In this document: one piece after another, positions 32,271 to 42,810 of the stretch
Layout: every line of letters begins with the position of its first letter
Position numbering within the stretch: the stretch's first letter is position 1
NCBI GenBank assembly: GCA_025267735.1
Contig: CM046307.1
Span: forward strand, 51,379,395-51,443,394
Source: Mactra quadrangularis
Taxonomy: Eukaryota > Mollusca > Bivalvia > Venerida > Mactridae
Direction of reading: 5' to 3'
DNA length: 64,000 bases
The notes under the pieces: model-generated
The model's database searches: none
Seen by the model: only the letters and a program-made list of their open reading frames with translations
What the model was told of the DNA's origin: nothing
Program-made: the position numbers and the translations under genes

Positions 32271-33912
32271 TATATGCTGAAATAATAGATTCAAAATGAC
32301 ATCTCTTTAGAAGATAAATGATTTCATCTTAGTGGAGATATGACATAATGTTACATTTATTTAAAATTTCTGATACAGAACACTGAATATTGCATGAAAG
32401 AAACAGAATATTTATCAATTTTTGAGTAAAATCGTTTTATTTCCGCTCTTGAGCTCAGAAAATGATATTTTCACTCTTGATCATGCCTCAGGTGAAAATA
32501 TGTTTCTGAGCTCACTCGGTGAAATAAGTATTGATTTTACTCCAAAGTCAAGATATATTTTGTATGTACACAATGTATCTATATTATATGAAATACTCAG
32601 ATAATACTCAGATAGGTGAAAGGATCTCTTTTAGGGAACATACAGTTAATTTCTGCTAAATTAGAACCATTAAGATCAATTACCTTAACAGCACAATGGT
32701 CTTAATAATTATAGTGACCCTTTTCTACTCAAGTTGAACAATTGAGACTGTTTTAAAGATTATTTAACTTAAAACTTGCTCTTCAATTGAAGGAAGTTTT
32801 TATCACCCTGTCTCAGGCAGGAGTTACGTCAATATAAAATTTTGACAAAAAGTCTCAGCATGTCTAAATTAAGTTCATCAGAAGGCATCACCATGGTTAC
32901 TGATTATGTCCCTTAAAACTTACATATTTATAAATAGTTTATCATCATTTTAAACAATAAACTTGTTTTCTTAAATTCCTTGAAAATGAAGAAATAGTCA
33001 AGTTGGGTTATAAAATTATTGTGAAAAATTAAGTAACAATCAAATTTTGTCATTTAGATCCTCAGAAAATGAAGAAGTTGCACAATTGGCTCATATTTTG
33101 TCTAATGACAGGGCAATGTATTATTTATCAAGAACAACATTTTAAGGTGAAAGTTTTTAAAACTGGTCCTAGAGTGCAGGCATTAAAGTCCCAATAAAGT
33201 GTTTTATCAAAGTTAAAATCATAAAATTTCTGAAATTTGAAAATGTTGACATCTCATTCATGTAAGATAGTTGAATTATTATTAACATTATTTAAATTCA
33301 TTCCAAGATGTGTTTACATGTGATGTACCTTAACTCCCTGTAGAAGTTACATCCCCTGATTGAATGTGTTGTGTCATGGGACATCACCCTTGAGAGTAGG
33401 AGTTAGTTAATAGTTAATGTATGATTGTTTTACTAGGTTAAGAATTGGGGACTTTAGTCACTTAACTTTCCCTGATAAAATCTGAACCAATCCAATTAGT
33501 AAGTAGGTCCTTACAGTTGGAATCCTTGGATTTTATAGTTGTAGTCCTATGTAAGGATAACAAAATATTTTATCTAATATCTTTCTTGTTAAAGAAGATA
33601 TTAACAGAAGTGGTGAAGTTCAGAAAGTTCTTTATGCTAAAAATACTTAGTTTGAAATTCAAACAAATTAAGTGATATACAAAAAGTTATTTGAGATTAA
33701 TTTAGGCAAATTGACATTGAAATGTAAGGGTAAAATCCGAGTAATCCAACTAATTGGACCTTCCTATTTGAAGAGTATACAAGGGGACATAACTGACTAA
33801 AGTCCCTTATTGAATATTTTATATGAAAGGATAAATCTGTTGTTTAAACAGTTAAGTTCCCCTATTAGGGTCATCAAATCAATGATCTTACTAGAAGAAA
33901 GCTCTTAAAATA
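32271..33912. other. Intergenic AT-rich DNA, nothing recognised
   Basis: No coding, RNA or repeat structure that I can support. Confidence 0.4.
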
Positions 33913-34295
33913 CAGTACCCACCAAAAGTTTGGAGACATTTTCACATTGCATGCCTACTGAATAGCTTTTATCTAAAATTTGATGACTGTTTATTTGAAA
34001 TGCATTGTAGTTCGGCATAATTGTTTGGTTAACATTATAATTACCGGTATAATTGAGACTTCAAAAATAGCATAAAAGCTATGTTATGAATTATAATTAC
34101 AATAAACTTGGTTTTAGAGCCTTTAGAATTTCAGATGCTGAATCTTATAAATATGTTCCATTCATGAAATTTGTTTTCAATTTATCACAGGCCATGCTTA
34201 ACGATATTAAATATAATGATTCAGCAGAAAAATAATCATAAGAATTAATAAACTGTAGTAAATTTCTTTTGTCTCCAAACTTTTGGTGGGTACTG
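33913..34295. mobile_element. Tc1/mariner-like MITE (CAGTACCCACCAAAAG), copy 4
   Basis: Same 20-bp-plus perfect inverted ends, TA on both sides, 383 bp. Confidence 0.88.
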
Positions 34296-34783
34296 TAGGG
34301 ACGTTTTTCTTCTCAAATTAAGCATTTGGGATTTAAAAACCTGCAAAATTGTATAATTTTGCATTATCCAAGGTGATCTTCATAGTGAAACTTTACTGTA
34401 GTTGATGTACTTTACTTAATGTAAAAATAATGATTTAACTTGTCTTTGAACATATGTTGTAACATGCAGGTCTATCTCTGAGATACAGAATTGTCCTTCA
34501 ATATTTTGTTGAATGATAAACCTCATTAGAGATACATTGTATTTATTGATAGATGATTTTATGGTTTGATTATATTTATAATATGTATGGTGAGTTGATA
34601 AAGAATGAATGTATGTGCAAATGGATGCATATGTATGAAAGTATTATGTATGAATGCATATTAATGCATGTAGACCACTAAATAAAGAACTAAAAACTGT
34701 TCTTTTTTAAATCAGTCTTTTTACGGGGATTGTCTTTGAATCAGGGTTGTCGTTAAAAGAGGTTCCAGTGTATGTATGCTTAT

Positions 34784-35005
34784 GTCTAAAGACAAGTGGT
34801 TATGATGTTGTGCTGTTAATCATTTGATTGCCAGCCAGCTCCAAGTTGGTTCAAATCACATCGAAAACCTACCTTGTAATGTCCTTGAGCAAGAAATTGT
34901 ATCCTACTTGTTCAGTTATTGAGAACCAGGGATTGGATTTTAAAGTGATTAGTGTAAGTTGTAAGAACTTGTTCACATAGAGCTAAAATAAATTGGTATT
35001 AGTTA
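34784..35005 (+). mobile_element. SINE family D copy
   Basis: GTTGGTTCAAATCACATCGA (B box) then GTCCTTGAGCAAGAAATTGT and GTGTAAGTTGTAAGAACTTG, shared with the copy at 46084. Confidence 0.6.
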
Positions 35006-35192
35006 TATATGTACATGTATGGATGTATAATGTGTATTAATATATGTACTAAATTATGTATATGTATGAAAGTAAATGATTTATCTGCTTGGTTAAAATG
35101 CTTATTTTATGAAGAATAAAAATAGATTTATTGATGTTATTTTTCTTTTTACAAGTCTATTTTCCATCAATATGCGCCTGTTGACTATTTAT

Positions 35193-35725
35193 TAGTGCTG
35201 CAACGATTCACCGGAAAGTCGATTCGATGCGATTCGATACTTTTTTTTCGATTCGATTTTTTTGATTCGATTCTTTTATAAATATTATTTACTACAAATA
35301 TGCATTTATACACATATTTGAGTTTAAAACTAAATAATATTATTTAAATTAAAGTGTTACTAAAATTGGATAACACGAAACTCGAAAATCTGATAATTTT
35401 TTATATTTGATTATTCAAGTACGAATTGGATTGGGTACGAATGTAAAGGTCGCGAAAATGTATTATTAATGTAATATCGAAGAGTTTCTATTCATGCTAC
35501 ATAAAATCGTAATAGAAATTTAACAGAAATGTAAGAAAGTGAAACCCAGTTTCACTGTCAACGTATACTTTGACTTTTAGGCGCGCCTTTGCTTTTATCG
35601 TTTAAACTTATGTAGACACTTTTAAAAGTCAGTATCGAATCGAAACTCGCGGGTCCCGAATCGAAATCGAATCGGCACCCTTGCAATGGAGTTTCGATGT
35701 ATCGAATCGAATCGTTGCAGCCCTA
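35193..35725. mobile_element. hAT-like element with perfect 8-bp TSD
   Basis: Ends TAGTGCTGCAACGATTC / GAATCGTTGCAGCCCTA; the flanks are CTATTTAT at 35185-35192 and 35726-35733 (perfect). Subterminal clusters of TCGATTCGAT-type words at both ends. 533 bp, no transposase. Confidence 0.85.
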
Positions 35726-35793
35726 CTATTTATTATACAGCCTATGGCACAATGTTCTGTATGATTTATGTGTTAAGCTGCTTGCCTAGAGAT

Positions 35794-36210
35794 TAGGGCT
35801 GTCACGATTTACCGGTATACCGGTATATTGCAATATGCAGCAGCGATAATACGCACCGCGGTACAATTTTAACGTACCGGTATTTGGCAATATTTTTTAT
35901 TTCATGGGAAAATTCTTCCCTTCGCGAAATAAAAGTAGCGAAACGTCATTTTTTTCATCGTTCATTCCATCTAACATTAAGTTACAAGAATTTAACAAAT
36001 TGGGGCGCGTCACAGTCCTAAATGACTGTAAATACTTAAAGAGACTAGATTCTATCAGTAGCTGCATGTAAGATTTGCAATGTTTCTATTAAATACAGCG
36101 GAGGCACAACAAATCTAAAAGCCCACAATATATCGTGGTACGTATCGCGATACGTTGCCAGCGTATTGCAGTTTATCGCAATACGCTTATGGCATATTGT
36201 GGCAGCCCTG
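35794..36210. mobile_element. hAT-like MITE (TAGGGCTGTCACGAT), copy 2
   Basis: TAGGGCTGTCACGATTTACC ... ATATTGTGGCAGCCCTG. The interior is collinear with copy 1 (GGGGCGCGTC, GAGGCACAAC). Flanks CTAGAGAT / CCTGAGAT match 6/8. Confidence 0.78.
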
Positions 36211-36419
36211 CCTGAGATTAAGTCATTCTTGAAACATGTATCTCAAAAGTATCCATCAGTGTCTGTTATTGTGTGAAGATAATGGATTTTTAATAGCTTA
36301 TAATAAAAGCTACATAAAACCAAATTTGATTTCCCCAAAAAAGTATATAAAGAAAAGAAAATGTCAAGCAGGTTTGACATCTAACCTATGAACTACATTG
36401 TGACTATTATATACTGATT

Positions 36420-36641
36420 AAAATTCTATCAGTAAGGGTGTACTGGTGTACTGATGAAAATTCTATCAGTAAGGGTGTACTGGTGTACTGATGAAAATTC
36501 TATCAGTAAGGCCTTTCTGGTGTACTGATGAAAATTCTATCAGTAAGGCCTTTCTGGTGTACTGATGAAAATTCTATCAGTAAGGCCTTACTGGTGTACT
36601 GATGAAAATTCTATCAATAAAGCTTACTGGTGTACTGATGT
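36420..36641. repeat. 37-bp tandem repeat, six copies
   Basis: Unit AAAATTCTATCAGTAAGG + GTGTACTGGTGTACTGATG; units 1-2 have GTGTACTGG, units 3-4 CCTTTCTGG, unit 5 CCTTACTGG, the last is one base shorter. Direct, adjacent, no spacers. Confidence 0.9.
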
Positions 36642-37234
36642 TACTGCTGTCTTAACGTGCATTACCCGGTATATTGAGATACATTTTATAATACAAATAA
36701 ATCTTTACACATGTTTTATAATTTTATGCATGTTATATACTGTTTGAACGTGTTTTGAATAAAGACCATTACATAAAAACATGAACGTGATCATTAATAT
36801 TCATTATTGATATAAAAGTGTAGTTTATACAAAGCAACTATTTGTAAAAATAGACAGACGCGCAGTAATCTAATATTTTCAAGGACATAATTTTATCTCT
36901 ATCATGTGATAACCGAAACAGAAAAGAAAAAAAATACTATCAATGTTACCATTGACTCGAGCTATTAAGCTCTTTCAATAGATGAGCGTGGATAGACCGC
37001 TTTATGCAGACTTACGATGTTTTCTTCATTGAATGCAGTACAATGTACCTGTACAAATATAATACAATCTCAGTTTTCAATTTGAGAGACGATGTGAGCA
37101 CAATGCAGTTTCATTGATATTCATCACTTGTGGCCTGTATTATCAAGCGTCTTACGACTGATTTTAGTCGTAAATCCTTCTATATTGTATTGTATAATTA
37201 TCGTACATTTTTTTTATAATATGCTGCCCTAGTG

Positions 37235-38455
37235 TATTGGTTTTAGTTTCGAGTGTAAGGATTTTAGTTGAGAGTGTAAGAGGTTTAGTTAAGAGTGTAA
37301 AGAGTTTAGTTTAGAGTGTAAGGGGTTAAGTTGAGAGTGCTCGGGATTTAGTTTAGAGTGTAAGAAGTTTACTTTAGAGTGTAAGAGGTTTAGTAAAAGT
37401 GTAAGAGGTTTAGTTTAGAGTGTAAGGGTTTAGTTGAGAGTTTTAAGGGTTTAGTTTCAGAGTGTATGGAGTTTACTTTAGAGTGTTAGAAGTTTAGTTG
37501 AGAGTGTAAAGAGTTTAGTTTAGAGTGTAAGGGGTTTACTTTAGAGTGTAAGAGGTTTAGTTAAGTTAGAAAGGTTTAGTTTAGAGTGCAAGGAGTTTAG
37601 TTAAGAGTGTAAGGGGTTTAGTTTAGCGTATAAGGGGTTTGGTTTAAAGTGTGATAGGTTAGTTTAGAGTGTAAGGCATTTAGTTTAGAGTGTAAGGGGT
37701 TTAGTCAAGAGTGTAAGGAGTTCAGTTAAGAGTGTAGGAGGTTTAGTTTAGAGTGAAAGGAGTTTAGTTTAGAGTGCATGGGGTTTAGTTAAGCGAGTAA
37801 AGGATTAAGTTTAGAATGTTAGGGATTTAGTTTAGAGTGTAAGGAAATTAGTTTAGAGAGTAAGAAATTAAGGTAAGAGTTTTAGGGATTTAGTTTAGAG
37901 TGTAAGGAGTTCAGTTTTGAGTGCAAAGAGTTTATTTAAGAGCGTAAAAGCTTTAGTTTAGTGTGTAAGGAGTTAAGTTAAGAGTTTAAGGGATTTAGTT
38001 TAGAGTGTAAGGAGTTCAGTTTTGAGTGTAAGGAGTTCAGTTTTGAGTGTAAGGAGTTTATTTAAGTGCGTAAAAGCTTTAGTTTAGAGTGTAAGGGGTC
38101 TTGTTTAGAGTGTAAGGGGGCTAGTTTAGAGTGTAAGGGAATTAGTTTAGAACGTAAGGAGTTTAGTTTAGAGTGTAAGGTGTTTGGTTCAGAGTGTAAG
38201 GAGTTTAGTTTTGAGTGTAAGGAGTTTAGTTTTGAGTGTAAGGGGTTTAGTTAAGAGTGTAAGGGGTTTAGTTTAGAATGTAAAGGGTTAGTGTCAGGTG
38301 TTTGGTTCAGAGTGTAAGGAGTTTAGTTTAGAGTGTCAGGGGTTTGGTTTAGAGTGTAAGGAGTTTAGAAGAGTATGTAAACAGTTAAAAAGAGAATATA
38401 AAGTGTATATTAATAAAGAGTATAAAGGTTTGTTAGAGAGTGTAAGGGGTTTAGA
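37235..38455. repeat. 21-bp minisatellite, ~55 diverged copies
   Basis: Unit AGTTTAGTTTAGAGTGTAAGG with heavy point divergence and small indels. The period is divisible by 3, so a 62-codon LECKGFS-type ORF appears on the plus strand at 38066-38254. A family A SINE begins ~30 bp after its right end. Confidence 0.9.
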
Positions 38456-38486
38456 AGCATGCAATTAGCAATATGACCTAATGTTA

Positions 38487-38778
38487 ACCCGGGTCGATAG
38501 CGCAGTTGGTAGCGCGCCGGGATTTGGATACTCGTGCCTGAGGTGGTGCGGGTTAGAATCCCACCCGGGGAGGTTATACCCTTCCATGAAAATTTGACAA
38601 TAATGTCGATTTTCCTCCATTGATTAGATAATATGGAGAAGTTTCCGGCCTTGTGGATGGGTAGGTGAGTACTGGTTATAGACAATGGTCCAGGAAAGCT
38701 AGGTTAGGTGCGCTGGACACCGTGAAATGACCTAAATTGTGTTGATACGGCGTTAACTCCAATATATAAATAAACAAG
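38487..38778 (+). mobile_element. SINE family A, full-length copy
   Basis: ACCCGGGTCGATAGCGCAGT head, B box GGGTTAGAATCCCAC (one change), GGAGAAGTTTCCGGCCTTGT, GTGAGTACTGGTTATAGACA, end GGCGTTAACTCCAATATATA. Confidence 0.85.
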
Positions 38779-39479
38779 AAATGCCATTTTTAGCAAGTAT
38801 AGATATAATACATTTTCTTCGCCTAATGCCTCAGCCCCATAAAATCGTGGCTTGTTGCGGACCCGTACGTGCAGAAAGCCGTAGGCTGGGGAAGCCTTGC
38901 GTGCTAAGGTGCGCACATGGCTCAAAACAACACATCCATACGGAGCCGTAGCTGGAAGATTTGCAAGTTTAATTCATACTCGGCCACGATTGTGTTCACG
39001 ATTTGACTTTGAAACTGTAACGTGTATCCTGGGCTCATCTCACAGACCCTGGTAAAAACGTAACAGTACGTACGGGTACGCAAAAGTTCGTACGGGTCCT
39101 TGCGGAGCTTGATCGCACGGCGCCCGTACGATGCCCTCACGGCTATTTATATGTTAAACTTTATGGGACTGTAGCTTTATGCTGATACCTAGCCTATTCA
39201 AGACCAAATGACATAGTAGCTATACATGCGATTATTTGTAGTGTGTACAACTGTGTACATGTTTATTTCTTTTCAGACTCATTTATCTAAGGTTTAAGGG
39301 TTATCGACTTTTATCTCTTTTAAAAACTGCATGATAACTATCTACCAATTAAATTGTGACAGCAATCATTTTTAAGATTAAGCGTTTAATAATATTCAAG
39401 TTTTAGATAGTCGATGAGCCGTTAAAGTTGGTATTCCAAAAAATACGCGACACATTGTGAAAGTCAATACATAAACAAA
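38779..39479. other. Upstream region of the B-box gene, with GC-richer CCGTACG-rich stretch
   Basis: 38870-39130 has several CCGTACG/CGTACGGG words in both orientations and is less AT-rich than its surroundings. CAGCCCCATAAAA (38832) and CTTTATGGGACTG (39162) may be the inverted ends of a repeat. No TATA box I would defend. Confidence 0.4.
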
Positions 39480-40553
39480 ATGGCTACCAGCTGTAATATG
39501 TCGGACGAACTTTTCACAGAATCGATGTTAATAGGTTTTCCATGTTCTCCGTGTAAGAAAGATGATCGTATAGTTGAGGCATCAAAATATTGTGAGGAAT
39601 GTGGGGAATATTTTTGTGATAAATGTCTGAATTATCATCAGAAGTTTACTGCTACATCCGGTCACAAGGTAAGCGTAATATCTAAGACACTTGTTCCAAA
39701 GGGAAGAATTACGGAAGTTAAAATTCCGACTAATTCAGCAAGTTCATCACAAGAAATAACAGGAATATGTTTCATTAGGCGTGGGGACAAATTGGCGTTA
39801 GTGTTTACAGAATGGTATACTAAGCTAGTGAAAGTTTTGGACATGAATTCAAACAAAGTGGTAGGCAATGTATCTATCCAATCAAAACCCTACGGTGTTA
39901 AACATCTACCTGGAAGTGATCTTCTGGCTGTGACTTGTCGTAAACCACTACAGATAGTATTTATTGAACTTGATGACACACTCAATCTAAGAATTGTGAA
40001 GACGGAGCAAACTTCAAAATCATGTCGTGGTTTAGATGTCATTAGTGGTCCATTTAATGATAATATGTTCGTGGTGTCAGGTGGACATAGAGATGACAGT
40101 CACAAAGGATTTCTTGACATTTACGCCGTTGGAAGAATTCCCGACGGTATGCTATTATTACCTCTGGAAACGTTTTCACTGTCATTTAACTATGAGCCAT
40201 CGCCGTTACCAAAAAATGTTGCCATTGATTTGTTAAGACAGAAATTGTATGTCTCCGATGGTAGAAATGGGGTGGTTATATTGAACTTCAATGGTAAACT
40301 AGTTGGAACATTGTCTGATCCAAGTTTAGATATGACAAGAGCTATCTGTTGTGACGACGACGGAAATGTGTACGTAGGTGGAGTACAATCAGCAAATGTA
40401 GTCAAGTTTGATAGCCAGGGCAAATTGGTAGGAGAGATAGCAAACAAGAGAAACGGCCTGAAAAGTCCAATCTGCATGTGCTTTGACAAGGAGACAAAAA
40501 CACTTGTGATTGGTTCTCAGAACGACCATGTGATGCGTATTCTTAAACTTTAA
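39480..40553 (+). CDS. B-box zinc finger / NHL-type beta-propeller protein, single exon
   Basis: 357 aa, intronless, Kozak-like AAACAAAATGG start, stop at 40551-40553. Residues ~20-63 form one B-box-type zinc site: C22, C25, C38, C41, C46, C49, H53 and H62 are visible (FPCSPC, YCEECGEYFCDKCLNYHQ, GHKV). Residues ~90-357 contain about six weak repeats of the NHL/propeller type (e.g. KNVAIDLLRQKLYVSDGRNG and RAICCDDDGNVYVGGVQSAN). There is no RING before the B-box and no coiled coil between the two parts, unlike full TRIM2/3/71-like proteins. Such B-box-only proteins are numerous in bivalves; a role in binding or innate immunity is commonly guessed but not shown here. The specific function is unknown. 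Confidence 0.9.
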   Translation: MATSCNMSDELFTESMLIGFPCSPCKKDDRIVEASKYCEECGEYFCDKCLNYHQKFTATSGHKVSVISKTLVPKGRITEVKIPTNSASSSQEITGICFIRRGDKLALVFTEWYTKLVKVLDMNSNKVVGNVSIQSKPYGVKHLPGSDLLAVTCRKPLQIVFIELDDTLNLRIVKTEQTSKSCRGLDVISGPFNDNMFVVSGGHRDDSHKGFLDIYAVGRIPDGMLLLPLETFSLSFNYEPSPLPKNVAIDLLRQKLYVSDGRNGVVILNFNGKLVGTLSDPSLDMTRAICCDDDGNVYVGGVQSANVVKFDSQGKLVGEIANKRNGLKSPICMCFDKETKTLVIGSQNDHVMRILKL

Positions 40554-40720
40554 TTGATTCGGACAATATGGACCAAAGTACAATGCATTATACCTTTATG
40601 GACATTTCATGATGATAAAAATACTGTACTTGTATATATACAATCATGTATATTTAAACGGTTTATACGTTAGAGTTTAGCAATTTAAACTGGATATGTA
40701 TACTCTTTCACTTGTGTGTG

Positions 40721-40800
40721 TGGGGGGGGGTGGGGGGTGTGTGTGTGTGGGGGGGGGGGGTGTGGGTGTGGGGGTGTGGGGGGGGGTGTGTGTGTGTGTA
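40721..40800. repeat. Low-complexity G/GT tract
   Basis: About 80 bp of G-runs mixed with TG, ~170 bases after the stop of the B-box gene. G-runs of 8-10 are present on the plus strand, so a transcript 3' UTR here would be able to form G-quadruplexes (inference). Confidence 0.85.
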
Positions 40801-40875
40801 AATGTTTATAAATATGAACCTTATGACAATAGTCGTTGAAGTAATAATTAAACTTAACCTTTGTATTACACGACT

Positions 40876-40960
40876 ATCAAAGAAGAATGAGTCTATGTGA
40901 CAAGTTGTATTAATTTAGAATCCGAGTACAACTTGTCACATAGACTCATTCTTCTTTGAT
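40876..40960. repeat. Perfect 34-bp inverted repeat with 17-bp loop
   Basis: Arms 40876-40909 and 40927-40960 are exact reverse complements (ATCAAAGAAGAATGAGTCTA ... in the left arm). A further AATTTAGAATC / GATTCTAAATT pair overlaps the loop and the right flank. ~320 bp after the B-box gene stop. Confidence 0.9.
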
Positions 40961-41541
40961 TCTAAATTGAACTATATAGTTTTTAAATGATAAAGGGAAT
41001 GAAATCGCTGTTTAGTGACAGCTGAACAATTCTAGAAATAGTTTCATTTGTTTGTTCATTGTATTTCGTAGCTTTTATCATGTTAGATATTTATTTAAAT
41101 ACAATGTTATGTCAAAACAGACTTTTTATGGGCACATGTAAAATTACTCTATTTTCATATGCAAGGGAGGTAATTGAGTGTGAGTGGCGTTACGGACACA
41201 CCGTGTATTTGAACATATATTCATGATTTTATTTTAGCTATTTATAGCTAACACTATCTCTGCATACAAAAACACTGCTTCACAATTCATGTTAGGCTTG
41301 ATAGTGTTAACTTTGTATTGCATTGCATGCAGTTAATGTGAATATAATAATGGATTATAATTATACAGAAAATCTTACGATTTAAGTTGTATTTTATAAC
41401 CATTTATCATTATTGAAAGCCTTGACTGTCTTATACGTACATGAAGGAACGTTGTTGAGTTAAAATAGCATTATGTCAAGTAGTTTGTTCATTATACTGA
41501 GTGGCTCCTTCATTATATTTGCTAGTTTGTTAGTTATATAA

Positions 41542-41767
41542 GGCCACAACAAGTTGATCATATGTTCTACGGATTTTTCTGGAAAAAAAATGGGGCGAGC
41601 AAGCGAAGAAAAAAAAATTAAAAAAGTCTTTATTCACTTGCTTTATATAGCGGTTTGACCAAATTTTTATGGGCGAGCGAGGAAATAAAACTATTTTTTT
41701 TTGGAAAAAAACGCCAAAATTAAGGTGCGAGAGAATCCATAGAACATATGATCAATTTGTTGTGGCC
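41542..41767. mobile_element. PIF/Harbinger-like MITE, 226 bp
   Basis: Ends GGCCACAACAAGTTGATCAT / ATGATCAATTTGTTGTGGCC, continuing ATGTTCTA; TAA direct repeats on both sides. Inserted into a TTCATTATACTCGGTGG-type tandem repeat. Confidence 0.78.
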
Positions 41768-41843
41768 TAAGGTGCATTCTTTACTATATTCGGTAGTTTT
41801 ATCACTATATATAAGGTTCATTCTTCATTATACTCGGTGGTTC

Positions 41844-42126
41844 TATTTATTTATTTATTGAAGTTAACGCAGTGTCAACACAATTTAGGTCATTTTACGG
41901 CGTCCAGCGCACCTAACCTAGCTTTCCTGGACCATTGTCTATAACCAGTACTCACCTACCCTTCCACAAGGCCGGAAACTTCTCCATATTATCTAAAGGA
42001 AAATCGACATTATTGTCAAATTTTCATGGAAGGGTATAACCTCCCCGGGTGGGATTCGAACCCGCAACCCCTCGGGCACGAGTATCTAAATCCCGGCGCG
42101 CTACCAACTGCGCTATCGACCCGGGT
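41844..42126 (-). mobile_element. SINE family A, full-length copy with perfect 15-bp flanks
   Basis: Minus-strand head AACCCGGGTCGATAGCGCAG and B box GGGTTCGAATCCCACC. TATACTCGGTGGTTC at 41829-41843 and 42127-42141 is identical, consistent with a target-site duplication, although the host is itself repetitive. Confidence 0.87.
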
Positions 42127-42191
42127 TATACTCGGTGGTTCGATCATTATATAAGGCTCATTCTTCATTATACTTGGTGGTTTGGTCATAA

Positions 42192-42810
42192 TATAAACAA
42201 GAGGGCCATGATGGCCCTATAAATCGCTCGTCTGACCAAGTTTGACAAGGATTTGAACAAGCTCATTAGAGGTCCAATGGACAAATCTACATAGCAAATA
42301 CCACTAGCATGTTCACAAGGTTTTTCTTCATTTGGGCTGTGTGACCTAGTTTTTTACCCCAGGTGACCCATGTTCGAACTCACCCGAGCAATTACCTAGA
42401 CGAACATCCCGACCAAGTTTGATAACAAATGAGTACAGCATGTGACAACTAGAGTGTTCTTAAGGGTTTTCCATATTTATGGTGTGTGACCTAGTTTTGA
42501 CCCGATGTAACCAATGGTCAAACTCATCCGAGCAATTATCTAGACAAACATCCTGACCAAGTTTGATGACAATTGAGCCAACACTGCGAAAAGTTCGAAC
42601 TCATACGAGCAATTACCTAGGCAAACATCCTGACCAAGTTTGATGACAATTGAGTACAGAATGTGACCACAAGAGTGTTCACAAGGTGTTTCCATATTTT
42701 GGCTGTGTGACCTAGTTTTTGCCCCCAGGTGATCCAAGTTCGAACTCATCCGAGAAATTACCTTGACCAATATCCTGACCAAGTATGATGACAATTGTGT
42801 ACAGAAGTTA
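42192..42810. repeat. Interspersed repeat starting ACAAGAGGGCC with tandem ~160-bp units
   Basis: Starts AACAAGAGGGCCATGATGGC, then units around GACCAAGTTTGATGACAATT, TGTGACCTAGTTTT and GAACTCATCCGAGCAATTAC at ~42234, 42410, 42552, 42631, 42775. The head is shared with the repeat at 63760. The 84-codon minus ORF inside is an artefact. Confidence 0.7.

Larger units (their letters stand above)
41440..42200. repeat. ~50-bp tandem repeat broken by a MITE and a SINE
   Basis: Units such as TTCATTATACTCGGTGGTTC plus TATATAAGGCTCATTC recur at ~41490, 41780, 41825, 42127 and 42165; the intervening 41542-41767 and 41844-42126 are inserted elements. Confidence 0.65.

Noticed and set aside
36420..36641. 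CRISPR array
   Set aside because: Units of 37 bp are directly adjacent with no unique spacers; host is a eukaryote.
38779..39173. Transposon with CAGCCCCATAAAA / CTTTATGGGACTG ends
   Set aside because: Only ~10 bp of imperfect inverted ends and no target duplication; kept as a remark only.
42540..42794. 84-codon minus ORF
   Set aside because: Lies within tandem interspersed-repeat units and shows the repeat period in its residues.
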